Origin: Strongyloides papillosus
Lineage: Eukaryota > Nematoda > Chromadorea > Rhabditida > Strongyloididae
Direction: 5' to 3'
NCBI GenBank assembly: GCA_005656395.1
Contig: SRSI01000013.1
Location: 1,550,001 to 1,614,000 of the forward strand
Length of the DNA: 64,000 nt
The notes below the pieces were generated by a model, which was not told the DNA's origin, did not search any database, and worked only from the letters and a program-made list of their open reading frames with translations. Positions 36,540-48,749 of this stretch are shown here, piece by piece; position 1 is the first letter of the stretch; each line of letters starts with the position of its first letter. Made by a program: the position numbers and the translations under genes.

Positions 36540-38610
36540 ATTTATTCAATATTTAAATTTTTTATGAGGTTCAGAGTTACTTTTCTCCATTTTTGTCGAT
36601 CTAGAGCAATTGATCTAAAATTACTAATCATGCGAAAAAGATCTAAGTATTTTGTAGTTGGTCTTTCTCTGTTTCCAACTTTTTTCCAGTTTAATAAGGA
36701 GTATATAGGATATTCCATAGGCTATGATTCATAGTCGATCTTATTTCTTCTCAGCCAATGTCCAACAAATTTGCTTTTCAATGATATTGTAAAATCAGCA
36801 ATATTTTTATTTATACTAAACATTAACCTTTTAATTTTTTAAGGACATTTGTTTAATATCTTTATCTTTGTATTGTAGATTACTACATTTCAAGATATAT
36901 CTCGGCAATTTATTTTCTTCAACCAAAAGTTTGTTATAGTTGGATAAACAGAAATTCTAACTTTGTTATTCATATGCTAAAATAGAGCGGATATGGGAGC
37001 GGTATATCTTTTTTTTATATTTAATGTCGATAGTTCTATTTTGAAATAATCTTCTATTAGCAAAATATTCTTTGTAAGCTTTTTTTATTTTTTCTCTCAA
37101 TTCATTACTGTTATAGTCTTTTAGCTTAATAGAAACTATCTTACCTAAATATATATGTTTCAACTTTTTCTAACATCTCTCCATTTAATTTTATAACTGG
37201 GTCTTTAGTAAATTCCAGTTTTTTGACTCTTTTACTACCTTTTCCTTTTACCCATTTTCTTTTTACAATTCTCGCATTAATTGTGTTTTCTTTTGGTTTA
37301 TTTTCATACCTAACTGAGAGGTTTGGTATGTTAGTTCTTCAAGCATTTTTTGTGCTTTATGTATACTTGGAGCTATCAATACAAGATCATCTGCAAATGC
37401 TAGATAGGGGATACATGTATTTCCATATCTTTCACCAAATCGTTCTAGGTTTGCTTTTCTTAAGGCTCTGTTTAAAGCTATACAAAATAACCTAGGAGAT
37501 AGAGCATCATCTTGTTTAACACCTGCTTCGGAACTAATAGAGAATTTCTCTCCAATTGTTAATTTTACAAAAATTTTTGAATTTTCATAGAAGTTTTGTA
37601 GATTGTTTACTATTTTCTCTTCTACTTGCAAATCTCTTAATCCTTACCATGTAACATCTCTATGAAGTAAATCAAAAACTTTTAGAAAATCAACATATAT
37701 CAAAACTAGTGATCTGTTATATTCAACATGATTTTCAATTATCATTCTTAAACAGACTATTTGTTCAGTTGTTGACTTCCCCTCTTTAAACCCACATTGT
37801 AAATTTTCTTTTCTAAGTTTTTTATTCTACTGTATATTATGCCAGTAAAAACTTTCATTAAATTTGGTAGTAAGCTTATTGATTAAAATTCTTTATATCA
37901 TTTTGACCACCACTTTTATAAAGCAACATCATGACTGTATTTTAAAACTGACGGGAATTCATTTTTACTTCTATAATATTCTAGTCTTGTATTTAGTTGG
38001 CATTTTTTCTTTTGTGTTGTTTCATTTAATTGTTCAGTTTTTATAATATCTTTTCCTGCTGCCTTAAATTTTTTCATTTTCTTAAATACTTTATACATTT
38101 ATTCTTTTAACATAAGTAGTGGTTCATTCGTATTTCTTACTGTTCTTCTTAAATTTAATTTCTTAGTGGATAAACTTGTATAGAATTGTTTTACAGTATC
38201 GTTATCTATACTAATTCTATTTTTTTGAACAGTCCATTTTTCATTAATCTTTTTTACTACAATTTTCAAGAACAGCCAATTTCGGAGTTTGTAGAGATCA
38301 AGATCTTCTTCTATACATAATCTCAGAGTTTTGTTTATTTTTGCTGTATTAATTAGATTGTTTTTTAATGCTTTTCTTTCTTCTAATAATTTCTGTGTTT
38401 TTTCAGATCTTTTAAATATAAACATTTTTTCTGTTTTAAAGTTTTTTGATAACCATTTACAAACATTTTCATAGTCTGTCTCAATACTTGTTTTTGGATT
38501 GAAATCAGGAAATGTGTGATCTGAATCATATCCTACTTATAAAATATGTAACTTGCATGGTTTCTTTTTCTCAATCTTGTTCCTTATATTTTATACTAGG
38601 ATACCTATTT
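36540..38610 (-). mobile_element. Decayed RTE-like LINE fragment
   Basis: 5'-truncated and frame-broken non-LTR element on minus. From 5' to 3' it shows a pre-RT region (38520-38100, DHTFPDFNPK, NEKWTVQKN), KKFKAAGKDIIKTEQL (about 38060), an RT core with GVKQDDALSPRLF and FADDLVLIAP at 37631-37263, YLGKIVSIKLKDYNS at about 37150, and a C-terminal GHWLRRNK...RERPTTKYLDLF...ALDRQKWRKV block near 36780-36560. The last pattern (GRPPTRWxDD...AxDRxxWR) is characteristic of RTE-type elements. Stops at about 38098 and 37640, plus shifts, make it inactive. Its 5' side ends against the TIR element at 38616. Confidence 0.75.
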
Positions 38611-38615
38611 TTATA

Positions 38616-39515
38616 CAGAGTGGGCTAAAATTTGCATTACAGTTGAAATAAAACACTTTATAACTTTTTTTGTAGGTTACTTATTTTTATGATATTATAC
38701 GCATTTTGTACAGAATTTGTTAGAAAATAATATATTACAAGATCGTTCTCAAGAATGAACTTAAAAAAAGTTTTTTAATTTTTTAATATTTTACATTTAA
38801 AAGAAAATATTTCTTAATTTTATTCAGTTTAAACTTATTTTTAAGTTTAAACACATGGATACAATTCGTAATAAGTCAATATTTCACACAATTATGTATG
38901 GAAAATGATATCTTTTAAATGATCACCATTTAATTTCTTGCAGAAGCTTATTCATTATAAAACATTAATTATTACTCTTATTAAATTGTTTTGTTCAACT
39001 CTTTGAAATGATTTACCACACTTAATATTGCATGTCTTGACGAGGTTTGGGTCACATTGTAGTAGATTTAGAATAATTTATGAGTTGTAACAATTGAACA
39101 TTTGTTGGTGTAGTAATCACGAACTGTTTTTGTCCGTGCTTCAGTAGAACACTTTCTTAAAGAGGTAACAAAGGTAAAAAATATTTAAAATATATGGAAG
39201 AAATTAATATTGTATAAACAAAATATTTTATGAAGAAAAATGTTTCAAAGTAACATTTTAAACATCTAGCATATATTTTTAAATAAATTGAAATATTTTA
39301 AGATGCACTTTTAAAACAAAAATATAAACATTTTTATTTAACTTAATACAACTTTTTATTAAGACCGTTCTTAAAAACGATCTTGTGGTATATTATTCTA
39401 TAAATTGTTCTGTACAAAATGCGTATGATATCATAAAAATACGTCAACAATAAAAAAAGTTATAACAGTTATAAAGTGTTTCATGCAACTGTGATGCATA
39501 TTTTGGCCCACCCTG
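38616..39515 (-). mobile_element. 900-bp TIR element B, copy 2
   Basis: TA-flanked (38614-38615 and 39516-39517) and also exactly 900 bp. It is inverted relative to copy 1 at 24583 and diverged by roughly 10% by eye. The minus strand at about 39175-38990 carries the same helix-turn-helix remnant (TSLRKCSTEARTKTVRDYY), now with an internal stop. Confidence 0.8.
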
Positions 39516-39699
39516 TATAACTTAAAAATTATCTATTTCTAGACTAATGCTAGTATTAGAAAGGATCGTCGTAAAAATAATAGTTACACAGATTATAATT
39601 GAACAATTTCATAGATAGTATAAATTTTATACCTCATTTAACATTTATTAAGTAACTACCTTCAAATAATTTTTACAAGACATAAATATCGATATATTA

Positions 39700-42100
39700 T
39701 TTCTAATTCTTTTCATAGTGGTGGAATTAGTCAATGTGAAAGATCCTTTAAAACAATTTTTGGTATCATAGCTAAATATTTAAAAGATTACCTATCACTT
39801 GAGCAGATTCGCTTGAAACTATTTAATTCTTTGTCGACGGTGCAATGACAAAAAGTACAAGTTATGCTAAACATCTTGAACACTCTAATACACTTCTTGA
39901 TCAAATGCTAAAAACATATTCATTTGTGTTTCATGACACTTCTAAAATATTATTTTATTTGATCTGTATAAAAATTAAAATATGACAAAAGAGAAGATTT
40001 ACCAATGTTTAAAAAAAACATGTACTGAAAAAAATTCAAAACCTCATTTTAAACCAGTTTGAAGTTTAATGTTGATAATAAATTCTTCATAAGATCAAAT
40101 GAAAAAGATTCAAACAAATTCGGGTGTATATATAATGATTCGCACATAGGAGAAAGATTGCGAATCTTTCTCGTTTATAAGCGTGATAACAGACAAAAAA
40201 GTTAACTTAATTACAAAATATTATTGTATCATTTAATAAAATATAATTGCTTAGGTAACTTCATTTCATTTGATTATGGTAATATAAAGATAGAAAAATG
40301 GAATATCAGTCACATAAAAAACTTAAAAGTTTCATAAGCACTTTATTCTTTTATCGATTTAAAATAAAATCTCAAAAATATATTATGTAAATTGTAATTC
40401 ACTAAGCTAAGAGATGATACTACTTAAAATTCACTGATGTATCAGAATATACGTCATTCTAGTAGCATCAGTTTAAGATTGGCGATAAAAATGTTTTATC
40501 AATTAGTTATAATCGGAAGAGAAAAGATAAAGGACAAAAATTTTCTTGAAATCATTATTATTATTTAGTGGAATACGAGCAATAGATATAGAAGAGATAA
40601 GTTTATCATTAGAAAGTCAAACTTGGTTAAAGTTTGAAATAGTGGACACATTTGTCTTGACACAAGAACGTATTTTTATAAACATTTAGTAGAATTTCTA
40701 TGTAGTGTTCAGTCTTTCTGTAGATGCACTTCCATACGAATTAGCGTTTCATCGCGACAACAGCTTTTAAATTAAAAAAGTCAACGTTTTTCGTTTTTTT
40801 ATATTGCTTAAAATGTAATGTGTTTTTAAAAATCAGATTTAGTTAATTTTTTTTATTATTTCTTATGTTTAAAAGATTTAAGGTTTATTGCTTATTAAAT
40901 AGACAGTATTTAACTTTTATTTAAAAATTTTTTTTTAAAAAATTGCGTCCACTATTTCTGAGAAAATCTGAAGTTCGTTGTGAAAACTATCATGAAGATG
41001 ACACCATTTTACTATTTCTCTTCTGTTGATTTGAAGTCAGCTTACACATAATTTATACTTTAAAAAATAACAGAAATAAAAAATCATATAAAATATGGTC
41101 AAATATCGATGTACGTGATGCATATTTAGGTTTTTGTCTGAAAGAATCATCCAAACAAAATATGATTTGCTCAACGCATAATGGCTTCTGTTAATATAAG
41201 TCGACGTTGTCTGAAGAAATACATTTGAGTTATTTTAATTTAGATGCTAAGTTTATATTAATTTCAGATTCATCAGATACAGAAGTAGATAGATTATTAA
41301 ATCAAGTATGAAGAAATGATATAAAAATAATTAAACCACTGAGTTTTTTCTCGAATATTAAATTCACATCAACAACTATACCACATGGTAGAGAAGGAAG
41401 GAATATCGTTACTGAGTGGTATAAAAATATGACCTATAGGTCTCAGAAAAAATGTTCTATATTGTAGTAGACAATAAGGCATTTTTTACATATTATGATT
41501 ATGTAAAAAATATGAAAAGCTGTAATTCGTAGATTAGCTAGATGGAAATTAGAACGAATGAAATACAATTAACAAACTACCTGGTGCGAAAACACAAATT
41601 AACGAAAGTTTTAGAGTTCATGTACGAGATTTAAAGCCCCTGTACCTCTTATGACTAATGAAGATAAGAAAAATGTTATTCTTATAAAATTACAGACGAT
41701 GTTGATGACGACCTGAGAAAATTGCTTGTATGAAAAAACAACTTTACCTTAAATGAAGTGGTAACAGTCATAGATAAGTATTATAGCATTAATGACTTTA
41801 AGTGTATATAGAACTGTTTTTATTGTCTTAAATCCAAAAAGAAAAAAAAAGAAATTAGTAGAATGTATAAAAGTTGATGGAAATAAGATAACTGAAGTAA
41901 AATATCTAGGTACTCTATACATTAATTTAGTATATATTAACAATTCAAATTCTTATACATGGAAAGTTTACAGCAGTATAGAAAAATTTTATATTTCAAA
42001 ATTTGCAAACCAAAAAATTGGATTTATACTAGTCTATTACGATCTACAATTCATACATTTATAGATCCTTTGAAAATAATATTAACTTTACATAAAGGAA
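39700..42100 (+). mobile_element. Retroelement graveyard: Ty3/gypsy-like and LINE remnants
   Basis: Plus-strand translations give short recognisable pieces. About 41010-41050 reads FSSVDLKSAYT, the start of an LTR-retroelement RT. About 41250-41590 reads ILISDSSDTEVDRLL, KPLSFFSNIKFTS, DNKAFFT and RRLARWKLERMKYN, which follows the order of a Ty3/gypsy RNase H domain. About 41855-41930 reads IKVDGNKITEVKYLGTLY, the thumb-like segment of a LINE RT. A possible integrase-like piece (QCERSFKTIFGIIAKYL) lies near 39735. Stops and shifts interrupt all of them, and no LTRs were found. Confidence 0.45.
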
Positions 42101-42339
42101 AATATAAAGAATATTGAATAGAAATGAAATTAAACTAAAACTTAAAGCAAAAGGAGATGAAAACGTTGAGAGTATTTTAAATAATAAACTTTACGGTATA
42201 ACTAGCCTATATAAGTTATAGATCTCATGACTAAATAGAAAAGTAAATACTCAAGTAACTGCGTAATTAAAACAAAACTAGAGGCAATAAAACAAGCATT
42301 TTACAATCTTGGGAAAATAAAAAAAAGATGTCAAACTAC

Positions 42340-43930
42340 GCTTAAAATAAAAAAAACATAAGCTGTAAATTCATTGAATCATATGTCATCTATTACAGTT
42401 GTTAAAAGAAAAAATATTCGTCACTCTTTCTCAAAAGTATTTTGTTAATGATACTTAAAAAGCATTTTAGCATATAAAAATGTAATTTGTGATACAATGT
42501 TAGTATACTATAAACGAAAAAAACCATTATAATCATTTCTCTTAAAAAGATACCGAGATTGGGAGGTATAAAAAAGTTATATCTCTGATTAAGTCGGAAA
42601 ATTGAGAACAGATGCCAATTGTCAATAATTTTATCATTCCATCTAATAATAACACTAGTATTGATAATATAGATAATATATGTTCGAATTTAGAAAATTT
42701 ATTTTCTATTTTGGATTAATGACACTAAAACAGACTATCTTTCAAAATCATTACTCAATTTGTTCTCCTACATCAGAACCTTCTACTTTAGAATATCGTA
42801 CTAAACGTTAACAAATGTAATGACACTAAATAAAATTAAAATGTTTTTATATAATTTAGAAATAAACTTCACTTTTATGGTCATTTAAATTTTTTATTTG
42901 CTGGTAAAAATAGTTCTTCAAAATAAATTTCTACATTATCCTTAACAAAATTTCTGTGACTAAGCATTTTTTTCTTTGGTTACTTTACTTGAAAAAAAAA
43001 TGATTAAACATAGTGCATAATATTGTAAATTAAATGGTTTTTTCATATGCATGTATTGATGAAAATTGAGAAAATGATTTTTTTAAAATATTTTAAAAGC
43101 AAATTATTAAATAAAATCTTTCTTTTACAGTTGTAGAAAAAAATAAGCTTGATAACCTCAATTTTTATGTAAATTTGATAAAGTTTTTACGTAACGTTTC
43201 GTTATTAACATTGAGTAATTTTTTATGTAAATGGACAGATAAAAGCAAATTATGTGATCATATATTTTCTACATCGACATAATGCTATTAAAACTAACTA
43301 TTATCCGCGAAATTCGTAGAAGTATAAAAATAATATTATTGTTATTACGAAGAACATTCTCTTGCGTTTCGCGCAAAACTTTTTCTAGTGTGAATTTTTT
43401 AGTGTGTAAAACTTTTCAGCAACAATAGCACACATTCTGTAACAACTTTCACTTTTATTTAAAAAACTTTTTTTAAATCCAAATGCTGATTGAATCATTA
43501 GATTATGAGCAATGTAAAAATTGGTTTAACTTTTAAATTGTATTGTTATGTGCAAATGTAATTATGTAAATTCTTTCATAACATGTCTTGATAATTATTT
43601 TTTTTTTGTTATAAAAAAAATTCAGTAGTTCGTTCTAGATATTTTTTTTAAATATCATCTTTTAAGTTTACGTGGCAAGCACTTTTAAAATGAGAAAACT
43701 GAATAGCGAAATTCTTTTAACGACTTCTCTTTTTTTTAAATTTATTTTTAATGTGAATAGCGTTAAAATTTTTTGTCTCTAAAATAGTTTTTTTAACGTT
43801 GTACTTAATCAAAGTTACTTAAAAGAATATTACCTCCGCATCTTTGGCTAAAATTTATTTAGGAAACAGATTTTCCACGGTTTTCTGTAAATATATAATT
43901 AGCAGCTTAAAAAATCTAAGATATCACATT
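42340..43930. other. AT-rich region, no supported gene
   Basis: Only short open stretches occur, such as one from about 42610 to 42718. No motif, TIR or RNA gene was recognised. Confidence 0.4.
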
Positions 43931-43943
43931 ATCAGTTATTTAA

Positions 43944-44136
43944 AAATAGGCAGCTAATGCAGCACAAACAGATGTGGTCTTGCTTGTCGCCTCCGAGCCT
44001 GAGACAAGAACATGTTGAGTAAAGAAATCCATTGTTTTAGGTAGTTTTAACTCTTTAATAGTCAGTCCAATTTTATACTTTAGGTGTAGATATATGCTTT
44101 CAAGCATGGCATCAATATCAAAAGACATTCCTCTGA
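43944..44136 (-). pseudogene. Exon-like orphan fragment, unknown protein
   Basis: Unusually coding-like for this region, with higher GC and balanced codons. A strong acceptor (TTTGCATTTCAG, minus) is followed at 44136 by an open frame containing MSFDIDAMLESIYLHLKYK, LTIKELKLPKTMDFF and SEATSKTTSVCAALAAYF, and then a TAA. It looks like the last exon of a gene whose other exons were not found upstream (44137-44700 is AT-rich). Family not recognised. Confidence 0.35.
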
Positions 44137-44723
44137 AATGCAAAAATTTTAATAATATTTTCTGCACATTTGTAAATAGGCGAAGAAATGTAGCAAAATA
44201 AAGCCAAATAGGTAAAAAGAAAACTATCTTAATATATGTGAATAGAAAATAAACCTATTTAGTTTAAGAAAATAGGTTAGATAATTGTAACGAAATTCAA
44301 ATTCAATAAAAGAATATATAATACATAGAATTAGATGATGTACTCTCATAATAACAAAATCATAAGAAAACATTTTGCAAGACAAAAGAATACATTGTTG
44401 ATATTTCAACATAATGAAAATAATAAAATTTTTATAACATTAAATGCATTAGCAAGGAAATAGAAAAAATAATAAAGCGCAAGATTATTAAATAATTAAT
44501 TTTTATATGCTTTTAGCATATAAAATAATAAAAAAAATAAATTATTGGGTGATACTTATTAATAGTAGAAATTGGGAAATAAAAAACTTTGTTAAAGAAA
44601 TGTTTAGTACAAGAAAAACAATTAAATAATACAAATTTAATAAAAATTAATTATTGTAACAACGATAAATCTTCATATCTCTGTATCAATTCATACCAAA
44701 TATAATCTGAAAAATACTATTAT

Positions 44724-46130
44724 TTAATTTTTATAAAATGTGTTATAATGTCTATTTATACAACCATGAGAGGCGAAATTTAAAATATTACATCCTAGAA
44801 CATCACAACGAAATTCTTTGTGTTTCTCCGCTTTATGATTAGTTATTGGGCATGCACTAGAAGCTGTATAATCACATCTCTCTGTATTACATGATCTTGG
44901 CTTGTTATAAGACTACTTAAGACTATTCAAATTATTTTTTGAAATTGAAATAAAGTCACAAGAAACTCTTTCACTGTGAATAAGATCATTGTCAGCTAAA
45001 CTATATTTATCACAAAATAATTTGTGGCACTCGTTACAAGTATAATCAATATCTTCGTTCTCGTTGCTTTATGTGTATCCATTTCGCATGCACTATAATT
45101 AGCAACCTGCACAATTCTGTATTTTGAAAAAACGTTGTTCCACCATAAAAAAGTAGATGAAAAATGACCCCTCTTTTAACCGTAAAAACTAATAATAACA
45201 TTAAAATGAACAATAAATGGAAAAAATTAATGTGATATTCGTAATTAGCGTAAAAATCTGAATCTAGAAATGTAAAAATTGTTAGAAAATATTAGAAACA
45301 TTTTTTTTGCGCTTGACTATTTGACTCATATTATCCTTAAAAAGGCAGATATCAAAAATCGCCTCCATACGATTTTAGAAGAAAGTCTTGGCTATCCAAT
45401 GAAACATTAACTGTCTTCATAGGTAGTCTGGGAGTCTCAAAATCAAATATTTTGTGTCGACAATTTAGGGTCATTTTACGAAAAAAAATGTTGTAAAAAA
45501 TTTATTCAAAAATAAATATCTCCCCAATAAAGACAGATATCAAAAATCTGTCAGATTATATTTAAGATTTAGGTCTTGGCTACAAAATGAGCTATTAACC
45601 ATATTCATAGGTAGCCTGGGGGGTTCAATAAGTATTATTTTTTGTTGGGGACAAAATGTTTTATTAAAAATTAGTTTTCAAAAGTGATTTTGCATTTTTT
45701 TTAAAATAGTCACTTTTTTAAGTTTCTCTGTAATCAACATTTCCTTTTTAATTTATAAATAATTGTTTATTTACTTAAATATACTACATGTAAACAAATA
45801 AGGTAATTTTCTAAGCATAGTTGGGATGATGCCTCTGTAACTTTTATCCCCACGCGAAAGTTTTGTTTACTCTCTTTTTTGGGTGTTTACACTTAACATT
45901 TTTGAAAAATTATTTCAAAAATGGAATCAATGCATAAGAGTCTCCCTAAATACTAATTTTTAGAATGTTAGGGGCAGTTTGAAATTTCGATGAAAAAATT
46001 GTGCAGGTTGCTAACTATAATCTTTAAAATCACGTTCCTTTGTTAAACAAATTTTTAGATCTTCATAAGAACACAAATTATCCAAAAAAAATGAATTGTA
46101 GTTAATTTCTAAAACGTAAGTTTTGAGATA
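44724..46130 (-). pseudogene. C2H2 zinc-finger pseudogene, split by a transposon
   Basis: Minus-strand blocks with zinc-finger spacing. About 46120-46022 encodes YVLEINYNSFFLDNL...KERDFKDYS. After the insertion at 46013-45100 the frame continues ACEMDTHKATRTK (45092 downward). It then shifts to YTCNECHKLFCDKYS, stops, and resumes as SCNTERCDYTASSACPITNH-KAEKH (C-x4-C-x12-H-x4-H) and FRCDVLGCNILNF to a TAA at 44726-44724. At least one frameshift and one stop, plus the insertion, mark it as non-functional. A diverged duplicate of its upstream portion lies at about 46210-46310. Confidence 0.5.
45100..46013. mobile_element. MITE with 8-bp target duplication (hAT-like), 914 bp
   Basis: The termini TAGCAACCTGCACAATT and exact complement are flanked by direct repeats ACTATAAT (45092-45099 and 46014-46021). 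Removing the element and one repeat restores the zinc-finger reading frame across the site. The interior has two direct repeats of about 100 bp (about 45340-45440 and 45525-45628, sharing GATATCAAAAATC, GTCTTGGCTA and TTCATAGGTAG) and no transposase. Eight-bp duplications are typical of hAT elements; the class is inference. Confidence 0.75.
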
Positions 46131-46951
46131 TAAAACAAAAGTTTATAAAGAATATATAACACATATTCTATTAATTATTATTTTAATAGAAACTACATAT
46201 ATTAAGACAACTAAATAAATGTAGATCTTCATAAAAATGGCATAAATTATCCGAATAAATTAGATAGCAGATAACTTCTAAAAGTGTAAGTTTTCAGAGA
46301 TACAATATAAGTATATATTACATTTGAAAAATAAATACATTTCTTAAGAGCGCAAATTGGAAATGTGCGTAATTTAAGAAAATCACGTCTTTATATATAA
46401 ATAAAATTCAAGCATACGGTTTACAAATTTGTTGTTTTGTGTTTAAAAGTTTTTTTAAAAAAAGCCCTATAGAGTAGTTGGAGAAATATCATTAGCAATC
46501 TTTTGCACTTACTATATTAAGTTGTTGCCATATTTAAACAATTTTATTAATGAAAATTTAAAGCTTTAAAATAATATAATTTTTTATAATTTATAATTAC
46601 TATGAATTTATGAATGTATAATTACTCTTTTTGGATGTTTTATGTAATGAACGAAGAATAAATTAACTAGAAGATAATTTTCATAAAAAATAAAATATCT
46701 ATAAAACGAATCATTTTATTAGATTATTAAAAGTTTGATATTAAGATAACTAGTGAATATTCTTTCCTTTAAAATCTATATTTTGCTATTTCATATAATA
46801 AATTAAAATGACTTAATATTGTCTTAATCGCAACTTCCTTAACATAAACAAATTTAGGTCAATGTAGTCTATCCATATACTATTTCTATTTTTTGTTTGT
46901 TCAAATGATTGTATAAAAAATAACATAATAATTTAACGATTTTTCAAAATA

Positions 46952-47500
46952 CGAGGGTCATTCAATAAGGGACAAATGGTCATAACTCAAAAATTTACTA
47001 TTGTATAAATCCCAAATTTTACTCATTTTTCGACATAATCTCCTGCTGCATTTATACAATTGTCTTAGCTTTTCACGAGCTTTCTAATGCCAATGGCAAA
47101 GAAATTTTTATCCTGAGATCTTAGCCATTTCTGTTTTTTTTCCTTTAACTCTTCATTATCGTTAAATCTTACTCAACGAAAAAAATCTTTGAGAAACCCA
47201 AATAAAATAAAAATCTGATTGTTCATGGTCTGGACTGTACTATGAATATGAGAAAATCTCTCAATCAAGCCTTTTCGCACCTTTTTTTACGATAGTTCAG
47301 TTTACTTTGAATTAGAGAATGAACTGTGCTTACACTTGTACCACAATTTTTCTAGAAATTTGCACGGTTCATATAGCTTCTACCATATTGCTTAACATCT
47401 GGGAATAGATTTCGGAAGATTTAACCTTTTCTGAGACATGGAATCTTTTTACAAAACGTTGTTCCTCTAAATTACAGTTTTTAAGTAGGGACATCATCAT
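46952..47500 (-). mobile_element. Decayed second-lineage mariner fragment
   Basis: The minus strand encodes SPDHEQSDFYFIW, followed after a shift by GFLKDFF, NDNEELKEKKQKWLRSQDKNFF, IGIRKLVKS-stop-DNCINAAGDYVEK. This is the C-terminal block of mariner transposases (third catalytic Asp in SDF, then IRKLV..DxCINxxGDYVEK). The terminus ACGAGGGTCATTCAATAAGG at 46952 differs from the other two mariner copies, so this is a separate lineage. The far end is not defined. Confidence 0.65.
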
Positions 47501-47891
47501 TAGATAGTTAAATATAGTTTATTTATAGCGAAAAATTTTTATTGCAAATTATGTAAAAATGATAAAAACAGTTCTTATTTCATAATTTATTTCTTATCAT
47601 CGTTTTTACTTTGCTATTTTTTACCTATGATGATTTGTCTCTTCACTTATTACATAATCCTCGTATTTTTCTCTTTTAACAGGATGCAATCATATCACTT
47701 GTTTTTATTAATATAATATTTTGACTTTTTTTTTAAATTTCAAATTTAGAATCATATAACTATAAAAAAATGTTTAAATATACATAAAAAAGCTAATTTT
47801 ATAAAACATTACTTCTTATAATCTATAAAACATAATACGAAGGAACACAATATTATTTAATAATAAATAAATCATTAATACGAGTTTAATT

Positions 47892-48225
47892 CTAAGCGTA
47901 AGAACATACATTTAACATTTCCAGTTTCAATCTTTTAAGAAATTTTGATAGATTATACGACTTATTAGTAGTATCATTGAAATATCTCGAAAGATTAAAA
48001 AAATTTTTGATCTTTCATTAATAACTGCTCTATCTTCGTCTGAAAGAATATCAAAATTTTCACCGAAATCATAACATTCTCCACTATCAAACTTAGGAAA
48101 ATTTCAAATGAAATAAATCTCTTTAAGGCGGAAAATCTATTTATTCTCATTTTTCTTTTTATTATTATTTGTTCATATTTATTTTCATTTTGGCAATACA
48201 ATTCATTCAAATTAATAATACCCAT
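47892..48225 (-). pseudogene. Frameshifted small gene, unknown product
   Basis: Starts at ATG 48225 (MGIINLNELYCQNENKYEQ...) and reads through INRFSALKRFISFE. It continues in a second frame (NFPKFDSGECYDFGENFD, LSDEDRAVINERSKIF) and a third (NLSRYFNDTTNKSYNLSKF, LKLEMLNVCSYA), ending at TAG 47894-47892. Both shifts fall at T-homopolymers, and all three segments look like good coding sequence. The joined product would be about 110 residues with no recognised domain. Either a young pseudogene or indel errors in homopolymers. Confidence 0.4.
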
Positions 48226-48252
48226 GAAGAAATAAATTCTAATAAATTTTCT

Positions 48253-48370
48253 TACACTGAGGAAAATATATTGTGCGAATTTTTGCAGTTGCAAAAATTT
48301 GTGGTCTACTATTTCTGATTATAAACCGCAAATGTTTGCGGTTTCAAGCCACAAAATTTTTCTAAGTGTA
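48253..48370. mobile_element. 118-bp MITE
   Basis: The ends TACACTGAGGAAAAT and complement of TACACTTAGAAAAATTTTGTG form inverted repeats around an inner palindrome (TGCAGTTGCA...CCGCAAATGTTTGCGG). It resembles a miniature Tc1/mariner-type element and lies just upstream of the frameshifted gene at 48225. Confidence 0.6.
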
Positions 48371-48749
48371 TTTCAATTGCAGTCGGACCCATGCTATTTG
48401 GATATTTAAGTGTTTTTTTTTTTAATGTGATCTATTTTTTTCATAATATTATTTTTGTTGCCTTTGAAACCATATCTGCTAATTCATTTTCTAATGTTTC
48501 AAAAAAGTAAAAAAAAATCTGTATAGAGTGTTTAACTGATACTTATTTTTATTTTACTTTTTTCATTAGAATATAGTGAAAACTTTTCAAAATCAGTTGA
48601 AACTTTTCTTTGCTTAGAATAGTTAATATTCAACATTTGAGATCTTTTTTTTCTTGGTCATTTTTATAGAGAATAACAAAATTTTACAATAAATGATTAA
48701 AATGAAAAATATTTTCTTGTATATATACATCATAAAGCTGAGGATTCCA

